Shown here piece after piece: positions 1 to 7,616 of a DNA stretch of 21,230 nucleotides. The DNA is taken from positions 1-21,230 of the forward strand of contig JADRCO010001223.1 in the NCBI GenBank assembly GCA_021464525.1, in the 5' to 3' direction. The number at the start of each line of letters is the position of its first letter. Position 1 is the stretch's first letter. The position numbers and the translations under genes were made by a program. This DNA is from Rhizophagus sp. LPA8_4_AMF (lineage: Eukaryota > Glomeromycota > Glomeromycetes > Glomerales > Glomeraceae). Under the pieces are notes generated by a model. It searched no databases. It was not told the DNA's origin and saw only the letters and a program-made list of their open reading frames with translations.

Positions 1-168
1 GTATAATCGAGTCAATTCGAGTCGATCCGAGTTGATGTTTTTTACAAATTGAGTCGAGTCGAGTCTAAAAAATATTATATTTTAGACTCGACTCGACTCG
101 ACTCGATTTTCCGAGTCGAGTATGATTTGGTTCAAAAATCGACTCGACTCGACTCGTTCGGAGCACTA
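1..168 (+). repeat. Left terminal inverted repeat, TCGAG-rich
   Basis: It matches the reverse complement of 21050-21217 at 166 of 168 positions. It is made of clustered GAGTC/GACTC pentamers and contains an internal palindrome: a GAGTCGAGTC arm near 51-65, an AT-rich loop with TAAAAAATATTATATTTTA, and a GACTCGACTC arm near 84-104. The shared sequence ends at GAGCACTA (161-168), after which left and right diverge at once. On the right the repeat probably continues a few bases further (CCGAGTG), so the left end looks clipped by the window. The clustered pentamers could be transposase-binding sites; this is inference. Confidence 0.9.
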
Positions 169-2043
169 TCTGCACCTAGAGAAGATTCAACTTCTCCTCT
201 TCCTACTTTTCCTGCAATTCATCTAGCAGATCCTATACTGAAAATTTCTGTTAATGCATCAGCATAAAGAAAGGCAGCAGATGAGATAAAAATAGCTGAA
301 AAAAAGGTTACCAAATTTGAGCAGATCTACAACATTACAACAGATTCTCAATTTCAACATGATACATATAACAAAACTGAGAATCTTAGAGCTGAAATCA
401 AATCTAACAGGGAAAAAATTATTAAATTAAAAAGGAATGCTGGATATGCTCAAAAATGCAAAGAAAAAAAAAGAAAAATACTTTACAAAAATCAGGAGGT
501 AATACTTTATGATAAACCTGGTTATCCTCCACTACTTTTTGAACATCTGAATTTGCATGATCATATTCACGATTTGATCAAGTTTGGAGAAGCTGACAAA
601 AAATGAAAAAAAGAAGTGGTTAAAGTGTGAACTATCAAAAATTTGTGCAAACACCTTGAAGAAAATTATGATATTTATATGTCAAGAACAACATTAAAAA
701 ATTACCTACTGCCTCACCAATCCAACTCTATTACCGCAAGAGCACATCATTATCTAGCGTGGCTTGCAGTAGCTGGAGTTTCATATACTACTAAAACACC
801 GCAGGTTCATGAACTGATTGCAAAGTATGAAATGTCTGACCAACAGCAGGTACCTCAAGACCTATCTTTACCTTGTCATCTTGGAAAATAACAACAGAAT
901 TATCAGCAAAGACGATGGCAAATTGCCTTACGTATTTAACAGATATAAGACAGTAATGACCATCAGAATAATCACGTCAGTAGTCCCTTGGTACGTCTTT
1001 ACTCACACACATGCAAGACCTTGAAAGCCTTGTCCTAGATCCTCAATATAATAATGTATTAAAAACTAACAGAGAATTCAACCTGTCTGGATGTTACTGG
1101 TAGATGGAGGACCAGACGAAAATCTGAGATATCTAAAGAATATTAAAACATACTGTCAGCTTTTTCAAAAGTTTGATTTAGATTATCTGGCAGTTCGAAT
1201 ATATATCCTAGGATAATCCAAGTATAATCCTGTTGAAAGAGACATAGCAACATTATCTGGAAAATTGGCAGATATTATACTACCAATTGATCATTTTGGA
1301 TTGCACCTAAATATATAAGGTAAAGTGATCGATCCAGAATTGGCCCTTCAAAAGTTTCGGTATGCTGGAGAATCACTTTGTAATATTTGGAGTCGAGATT
1401 TGATATTTGGAAAATGTGTAAATATATGGTATGTTGAAAAGCTCACTAATTCATTTGAAAATTTAGAATTTGAAGGTACAGACAAAGAAAGGATAGAAAA
1501 ACGAAAATAATGAACAAAAAAAAATAAGATAAAGGTAATGACTTACCAGAATGTTTTGTGCTATAGTCATAGATCAAAAATTACTGCAACTTGTATTAAT
1601 ATTCTCTTGATATTAAACATTATGCAAATACAAGTTATTGTGGATCGTCTCGTACAAAAGAAGCCATGAATTTTCTTCTTTTGAATAATGGTTTTTTACC
1701 TCCAATTACAAAAGGTAGAGACAGACATTTCACAGGTGCTATACATCTTCTTGAGTATTATGACCTCCTGAAAATTCCTGAGTATGATTCATATTGCCTG
1801 TCCTTTGACTAAACAATCTATTCACGTCATTGTTGCTCTGTGTGTGGCAAGTACTTTCCAACTCTTACTTTTATAACGAACCATAAAAGAATAATGCACC
1901 CTGCTAGCCATAGATGACCTAAAGGAAAATCTAAAGAACAAAATTCCAGAGTCCTTGATGATTTCTCTCTTCTTCCATCACAGCAAAAGCAACCTCTCTT
2001 TGACGAAACATATTTAAGGGATTGCATTTCAGATAGAGATTGA
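169..2043 (+). pseudogene. Decayed DDE-transposase-like gene
   Basis: A reading frame runs in frame 1 from about 169 through a lysine-rich part (in-frame stops at 265, 604 and 628) and then HLEENYDIYMSRTTLKNYLL (about 655-714). It shifts to frame 2 near 820-890 (IISKDDGKLPY). It resumes in frame 2 at 1100 with the acidic motif VDGGPDEN, then YNPVERD near 1223, DHFGLHL near 1288 and a tryptophan-rich tail to 1510, broken by stops at 1214 and 1316. From 1621 a frame-1 segment ends in a C2H2-like finger (CSVCGKYF...H...H, about 1833-1890) and stops at 2041, with stops at 1810 and 1915. The D-rich and NPxE motifs resemble an RNase-H-fold transposase found repeatedly in invertebrate and AMF genomes. 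I cannot name the superfamily. Position next to the TIR supports a transposase role. It cannot encode a working protein. Confidence 0.7.
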
Positions 2044-2624
2044 GATAATCGTATATACTATGATATATATTAATTATATATGCTGTATAAAATATATAAA
2101 TAAAATACAAGTATAAATATAAGCCACTTATATCCCGTGATCGATATTAATATGTGTACCCTAAGATCTCCTGCTACCCCCCACCCCCTAAAATATTAGG
2201 TAATATATGTTTTGACCCTAAGTTACAATGGAAATTTAATAATGAAAATGATCAATGATTACTAAAGCATGAAATTTAAATACAAAATTCAAAAAAAAAT
2301 TATTATATGTATTACATTTAGCCTCCTCCCTTCTGATTTTCCAACTGCTTAGTTCAGCTTTACATTTGAGTTTGTGTAGAGTTTATATGTAAATTCTGGC
2401 CAAAATTATGTATTACAGGGGTATTTTTAAAATTTCTTATCTTTTATACCCCTGCAATTAAGCTATTCGGTGATTGGATTTTTACAATCTTATACTTGTT
2501 GGATTTGTCTCACTGAGATGAATCCAATGATAATAAAATCACATTTCTAGCATAGATATTGAATGAGTTATTACAAAAAATGTATTTTATTATATGTTAC
2601 TTGTAAGTTGTATAAGAAATATTC
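2044..2624. other. Non-coding spacer with two small hairpins
   Basis: No convincing reading frame is seen. Two palindromes stand out: CAGGGGTAT with ATACCCCTG around 2417-2455, and a near-perfect 29-nt hairpin at 2499-2527 (TTGGATTTGTCTCA, one C, then TGAGATGAATCCAA), whose arms differ only by two transitions. Both may be remnants of short inverted-repeat elements. A C-rich patch (CCCCCCACCCCC) lies near 2176-2188. Confidence 0.5.
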
Positions 2625-2988
2625 GGGATCCTAATCAAACACTGGATATTTCCAATTATACATTGAAATACTTTGGTTATCTTTTCAGTTTGTTTCATGA
2701 TCTTTCCAAGAAAAATAACAAATGTCTGTTGATTCATTTCCTTTAATACTTGTTCTTGTAGTAAGACAATTTGAATAATTAACTTCTATATTATTGAAAC
2801 ATCCTGTGATGGATAGTCATAATGTGTAAAAGGACGTGAATGGGATTTTGTCAGGTCATACTCATATCCACCAGGTATCTACAGGAACTGACCTGAATTT
2901 AATTGCTGGTTCCATATTTCTACCACCTTTTTGGTAAATTTTTTGACACACTTCTGCACTCTATAATGTAGCAAAGGTTAACTTCCAT
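2625..2988 (-). pseudogene. vWA-domain gene relic (unit 1)
   Basis: The minus-strand sequence aligns with the intact vWA genes at 4389-5027 and 6443-7084. Conserved blocks are the start region (CTTCCAT at 2982-2988), the stretch encoding the EPAIK-like segment (near 2895-2915), the LLHI block (GTGTAAAAGGACG near 2824-2836) and the C-terminal segment around 2637-2720. About 170 bp between the LLHI block and the N-terminal block are missing, which removes the ATGGGD loop that carries the MIDAS threonine. The C-terminal end is also lost. Several differences from the intact copies are C-to-T or G-to-A (GACGCGGG to GACGTGAA; TTTCGCC to TTTTGTC). It is non-functional. Confidence 0.85.
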
Positions 2989-3419
2989 TAAGTGTATAAT
3001 TCTTTCAAGACATTTTTGAGTTTTTGTTTGTTATAAAACTTTAACAAATAAAATTCAAATAATATAGTAATTAAAATAAAGAAATATTTCTTCTCAAACT
3101 TCTACAGTAGGATGTACAGTATATCAACATGTGCCTTTTATAACTTTGTAACATATGTCAAAGGCAACTCAAGCATTTGTGTACTTTTTAAAATTTTTAT
3201 TATGATTTTGGTAGACAAGGGATACTCAAAGAGGAATATAAAAATGGTGAGTGAAAGTATTATAAATATAATGGGATAAGCTTTAAAAACAACAATTTGT
3301 AACACTCCTGTAATCCAGAATCAGTTTCCACATGGTATATGATTCATGACACATGTGCAGAAATCATGGTCTATTACATAATTTCAATAAATTGTTTTTT
3401 TTAAAAAAAAAATGCATCA
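2989..3419. other. Relic intergenic region of unit 1
   Basis: This stretch corresponds to the divergent promoter region of the intact unit at 7085-7616. Shared blocks include AAATATTTCTTCT (about 3083), GATACTCAAAGAGGAATATAA (about 3221) and ACATGGTATATGATTCATGACA (about 3331), all with counterparts in units 2 and 3. It has no coding potential of its own. Confidence 0.6.
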
Positions 3420-4150
3420 ATTTTTTTTTATTCAGATAATCAAGATATTAATAAAACTGATAAATTGATAAATATTTAACAAGCATACAAATTATCCATC
3501 TGAAGTAATTTTAAAGAAGGAAGTCAGATCTTTCAAATTTTATTAGTAAAGTGCGATAAAAATTTGAATAGATAGAGGAAAGAATAAAACGTTGAATTAA
3601 TATCTAATCCCACTGGTTAAATTAACCGATTAATTTATTCGGTTATAATGCAAATTCATTAAGAAAAGATAAATAAATTTTAATATGGGAAATGGATGGA
3701 AAAATTGAAAACTCGACAAATAAAAATTGTCAATGAAATTTTTAGTTAAAGGATTGTTATATGAGTTAAACAGGTATGGAATAATACTAAATTAGAAGAG
3801 ATCAAAAAGAATTTTTGGCAAGAATTTAAACAAGTACAAGAAAGAATATTAGAATGCATAATTTACATAGATTAAAAGTCAAAAATGTCAAACTTGGCAT
3901 CTAAATATCAATCAACACTTGATATCACAACAAATATTCGAACGATGATGGTCAAAAACAAGATGTGTAAATGTTCAATAGTTAAAAACAAAAAGTGTAT
4001 TTTTGAAAGTATTATGGTTAACCCAAATATGATGAAAGGACGATAAATCGAAAAATTACGCGTAGATATTTCTAGTTGGACGAAATTTTTCAGGTATAAA
4101 AATATATATACACTTACAGTTCAAATGAAGTCAACGAAGAAGACAAATAA
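3420..4150 (+). pseudogene. Coiled-coil protein gene relic (unit 1)
   Basis: It aligns with the intact gene at 7617-9236. Clear matches are AAGAATTTAAACAAG near 3821 (intact 8205), GGCATCTAAATATCAATCA near 3896 followed by a decayed copy of the GDGDQN region, ATATGATGAAAGGA near 4027 (the DTMKGTW segment), TTACGCGTAGATAT near 4056, and the C-terminus from TTCAAATGAAGTCAACGAAG (about 4120) to TAA at 4148. The relic is about 730 bp against 1620 bp, so most of the coiled coil and the middle of the C-terminal domain are deleted. Many stops and frameshifts are present. Confidence 0.8.
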
Positions 4151-4388
4151 TATTATTGTACATAGCGTAAAACTTTTAAGATTTAAATATTGTTAACTCG
4201 GAATTTCTTGTAAAATGCAGTATACGATAAAATTATTGATATTCTTTAATTCATTGTTGTTTAAAAAGATTACGCCCAGTATTAATTCTAATAATATTCA
4301 AATCTACTTATTATAAAAGTTCGGGTTGTTCAGGTTCGAAATTAATAACTTTGATTTGATAATCTTCCTTCCTTATTTACAAAAAACA

Positions 4389-5027
4389 TTATTCCTCTCT
4401 CAATGTGATAGCAGTATTGATAGCCGAACAGGCAGCATCAAAAAATTTTTCTACTAATCCCTCTGGATCTGGAGTGCTCATGATATCAAACACCGGATAC
4501 TCTCCAATTATGCTTTGGAACACTCGGGTCATCGTTTCGGTATATTCCGTGATTTTTCCGAAAAAGTAGTAAATGCCTGCTGATCGCATTTCCCTTAACA
4601 CTTGTTCTGCAGTAAGACCATTTGGGTCGCCGTTCGGATAATCGTCATCTGTATTATTGAACCGACGGCCATGTGGTGGATAGTCACCGATGTGTAAAAG
4701 GACGCGGGTGGGATTTCGCCAGGTCATACTGGTTACGGCTGCGTTAAGTCCGCCTAGGACATCTTCCGGAGAATCTCCACCACCTGTAGCTGAAACACCT
4801 GATAAGCGATTTTTGAATTCATCGCAAGAATAGGTGAAGTCAAAAATTTGTAAGCGATTAGAGCCATCACAGTGGTCTCGGTAGCCACAGAAACCGACTC
4901 GAATTTTAATTGCTGGTTCCATATTTTCCATGTATTCTACCACCTTTTTGACAGAATTCTTGGCACCTTCAATGTGGCCCCCCATAGAACCGGTGCAGTC
5001 CATAACGAAACAGAGATCAACTTCCAT
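4389..5027 (-). CDS. Stand-alone vWA-domain protein (unit 2), 212 aa
   Basis: The protein is a single von Willebrand factor A domain. The metal-ion-dependent adhesion site is complete: D10, T12 and S14 in DCTGSMG, T81 in SATGGGDSPEDV, and D115 in LHIGDYPPHG. The wording (FVMDCTGSMGGHI, VGFCGYRDHCDG) is close to the vWA module of VwkA-type alpha-kinase proteins, but no kinase domain follows and the reading frame ends shortly after the last helix (LVEKFFDAACSAINTAI). No signal peptide or membrane segment is seen, so an intracellular protein is likely. vWA domains bind partner proteins through a divalent metal; the partner is unknown. The ATG sits right before the first beta strand and no upstream exon is evident. 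It is about 84% identical (by eye) to the unit 3 copy. Its divergent partner gene is only a relic. Confidence 0.9.
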   Translation of the reverse strand: MEVDLCFVMDCTGSMGGHIEGAKNSVKKVVEYMENMEPAIKIRVGFCGYRDHCDGSNRLQIFDFTYSCDEFKNRLSGVSATGGGDSPEDVLGGLNAAVTSMTWRNPTRVLLHIGDYPPHGRRFNNTDDDYPNGDPNGLTAEQVLREMRSAGIYYFFGKITEYTETMTRVFQSIIGEYPVFDIMSTPDPEGLVEKFFDAACSAINTAITLREE

Positions 5028-5449
5028 TTGATATAAGCTTTTGGCCTATTAAACAATTATAGTCAAATAACATGAATAATAGTCAATAAGTATGTAAGTT
5101 ATTAAAACTTTTAACTAACGAATTTCAACAAAATAATAACAGACAATTAAAATAGAAATCAAAACCTGAAGAAAAATTTCTTCTTGAAAACCTGAATGAA
5201 AAGTACGTCTTAATAAATAAATACGTAATGATTTTTTATGTAACATATGCATTTGTGTACCTTTTTTTATGCTTTATAGATTGACAAAATTGGATAAGGC
5301 TATACTCAAAGAGGAATATAAAATGGTGAAAGTATTATAGATAGGCTTTAAAACAATAATTTCACACGGTCTATAATTTATAACACATTTCATATCAATA
5401 TCAAATATGTGCAACAAGTCAAATAACAGGTTTGATTGATTCTGCCATT
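5028..5449. other. Upstream region of unit 2 vWA gene, with a probable small inversion
   Basis: It contains the same blocks as the upstream regions of units 1 and 3 (TTTCTTCTTGAAAACCTG near 5177; ATACTCAAAGAGGAATATAA near 5302). A segment near 5407-5434 (GCAACAAGTCAAATAACAGG) matches unit 3 only as its reverse complement (GTTATTTGACTTATTTGTTG near 7495), which suggests a local inversion. Promoter elements are not assigned. Confidence 0.55.
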
Positions 5450-5642
5450 ATATTCCCTATAAAAAATTTTTATCCGAATATTTCCATTATTTCTCCGTGG
5501 CTTTCGTAAAAATTCCGTAAAAATGATACATTCCCGGATATCCGTGTTAGAGAGGAAAATTTCCATGATTTAAGGCTATAAACTGAAAATGATACATTCA
5601 CGGAAAAAACATGGAAATATAAACACGGATTACAGGGATTTA
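5450..5642. mobile_element. Short palindromic (MITE-like) insertion in unit 2
   Basis: This approximately 190-bp stretch has no counterpart in units 1 and 3 and interrupts the region just before the coiled-coil relic. Its ends are imperfect inverted repeats: TTCCCTATAA followed by ATATTTCCATTATTTCTCCGTG on the left, and the reverse complement of a CACGGAAAAAACATGGAAATAT...TTACAGGGAT block on the right. It also holds the pair ATGATACATTCCCGG and ATGATACATTCACGG. The ends are approximate and no target duplication was resolved. Confidence 0.6.
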
Positions 5643-6262
5643 GTAATTTTTTTTTTTTATTCGGATAATTCCTTAAAATAAAACTTGAACTCAGCACGGA
5701 TTACTCATCGATCAAAGAGAATTAGGATTTCAATGAACTAAATCCGAATAATTAAAAGGATATCTACATTGATAGAAGAATTAAAGTGATTTTAAATTAT
5801 ATCGATCCATATAGCTTGAAAGTGAATTTTCATAGAGAAAGGCAAAGTTTTCAAATTTCATTAATAATTTATTAGGAAAAGATAAAATAAAATACAAGAA
5901 ATGGTTGGAAAAAGAAAAGCGGGGAAATCAAAAGAGAGTCAAGTGGCCAGAAAAAGTACCTTATTCTGATATGGAAGCTTCGGTAAAACATGCCAAACAC
6001 AAAATTTGGGTGATTTGAAGTGGTTGATGTCAGAAAATAGGAAATTGTTTATAGAGTTATAAATAATTCGGATAAGCCAATAGGAGCGAAATGTGAAGAA
6101 GTGAAAAAATAATTTATTACTTTAAATCATAGTGATTAAAGTCACGTGAAATTTTCTTGTCTCTTCTAATTGGACGAAATTTGAATTCACAGTATATACA
6201 CTTGCAAAGTACTCTGTATATCAGTAATTCAAATGAAGTTCAACGAAGAAAAAGATGAATAA
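5643..6262 (+). pseudogene. Coiled-coil protein gene relic (unit 2)
   Basis: The start matches the 5' end of the intact gene at 7617: TTATTCGGATAATTCC...TAAAACTTGAACT corresponds to TTATTCGAATATCGTTGGAAATAAACCTGAACT, and GGATTTCAATGA (about 5726) corresponds to AAGATTTCAATGA. The start codon itself is lost. The 3' end matches from ATTGGACGAAATTTGAATTC (about 6170) through TTCAAATGAAGTTCAACGAAG to TAA at 6260. The relic is about 620 bp long, so some 1 kb of the middle is deleted or unrecognisable. It is non-functional. Confidence 0.8.
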
Positions 6263-6442
6263 ATATGATTATATAAAGTGTAGACTTTTAAGACCTAAAA
6301 ATATTATTAACGTAATTTATTATAATTCATTTCAAATTTAAGTTCAGGTTTCAAAAATTTTTGATAATTAGCTTAATATATAAAATTCAGGACTAGAATC
6401 TTATAAATTTTACATATGAAGTGGAACATAACATTATTCCCC

Positions 6443-7084
6443 TCAATGTGATTCTCTTAATGTGATTGCAGTATTGATAGCTGAACAAGCAGCATCAAAA
6501 AATTTTTCTACTAATCCCTCTGGGTCTGGAGTGCTCTTGATATTAAATACTGGATACTTTCCAATTATGCTTTGGAACACTTCGGTCATTGTTTCAGTAT
6601 ATTCCGTGATCTTTCCGAAAAAGTAATAAATGCCTTCTGACCGCATTTCTCTCAGTACTTGTTCTGCAGTTAGACCATTTGGATCGCCATCTGGATAATC
6701 GTCTAACAAACCAGTGAAACGACGGCCATGTGGCGGACAGTCACAGATGTGTAAAAGGACGCGAGTGGGATTTCGCCAGGTTATTCTGGTTACGGCTGCG
6801 TTAAGACCGCCTAGGACATCTTCCGGAGCATCTCCACCACCTGTAGCTGAAATATCTGATAGATAATCTTTGAACTCATCACAAGAATTGGTGAAATCAA
6901 AAATCTGCAAGCGGTTAGGACCATCACAATGGTCACGGTAACCACAGAAACCAACCCGAACTACAATTGTTGGTTTCATATTTGTCATGTATTCTACTAC
7001 CCTTTTGATAGCATCCTTGGCACCTTTAATGTGACCTCCCATAGAACTGGTGCAGTCCATAACGAAGCAAAGGTCAATTTCCAT
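6443..7084 (-). CDS. Stand-alone vWA-domain protein (unit 3), 213 aa
   Basis: This is a duplicate of the gene at 4389-5027 and again a bare vWA domain. The MIDAS residues are kept: D10, T12 and S14 in DCTSSMG, T81 in SATGGGDAPEDV, D115 in LHICDCPPHG. It differs from its paralogue at about 34 of 212 positions, mostly on charged surface positions and in the loop after the PPHGRRF motif. Two extra cysteines flank D115 (ICDC against IGDY). Near the stop, a short repeat of the TCAATGTGATT sequence changes the C-terminus from LREE to LRESH. It lies 533 bp from the divergent coiled-coil gene and forms the only unit in which both partners are intact. The role is probably metal-dependent protein binding in the cytosol; the partner is unknown. 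Confidence 0.9.
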   Translation of the reverse strand: MEIDLCFVMDCTSSMGGHIKGAKDAIKRVVEYMTNMKPTIVVRVGFCGYRDHCDGPNRLQIFDFTNSCDEFKDYLSDISATGGGDAPEDVLGGLNAAVTRITWRNPTRVLLHICDCPPHGRRFTGLLDDYPDGDPNGLTAEQVLREMRSEGIYYFFGKITEYTETMTEVFQSIIGKYPVFNIKSTPDPEGLVEKFFDAACSAINTAITLRESH

Positions 7085-7616
7085 TGGCGTTTGATGTCTA
7101 TTTAGATATTTTAAGTTTTTTGTCTGTTAAACAATTATAGTCAAATGACATGATAACACATAAGTTATTAAAAATTTACAAACGAGATTGAATAATTAAA
7201 CGAGATTGAATAATTAAACGATAATTAAAACCTAAAGAAAGTATTTCTTCTTGTAAACTGTACAGAATAATATCAAAGAGTTGTTCTATATGCAATTGTT
7301 TTTAGTACACAACACATACTTTTCATGATTGTTCGATGATCAAACTACTAGATAAAGCTATACTTAAAGTGGAATAAAAGAGAATAAAAGTTTTTGGATA
7401 TAATGAAATAGTTTACGTATAAACCTGATTACTCAGAATCATTTTCACACGATATATGATTTATGACATAAATATCTCTGAATGGAACAAACCCAGTTAT
7501 TTGACTTATTTGTTGTATGTGATAAATTAATTATCACATAATTTCATATATAAGTAACAAATTTAACAACTTTTTTTTAGAAAAAAAAGAATTACCAAAT
7601 ATTTTATCGTTATAAA
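7085..7616. promoter_or_regulatory. Divergent intergenic region between intact vWA and coiled-coil genes
   Basis: These 532 bp separate two start codons that point away from each other, so they must hold both promoters and may act as a bidirectional promoter. The region contains a direct repeat (AACGAGATTGAATAATTAA twice, near 7182-7219) and a palindrome-like GTGATAAATTAATTATCAC at 7518-7536. Blocks of it are conserved in units 1 and 2. No specific factor site is claimed. Confidence 0.55.

Noticed and set aside
49-267. 72-codon frame across the left TIR
   Set aside because: The first 40 codons translate the TIR pentamers. Only the last part continues into the transposase relic, and it is already covered there.
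1827-2027. 66-codon minus-strand frame
   Set aside because: It is antisense to the C-terminal zinc-finger part of the transposase relic.
5470-5697. 75-codon minus-strand frame
   Set aside because: It spans the palindromic insertion and the start of the coiled-coil relic; no protein family signal is seen.
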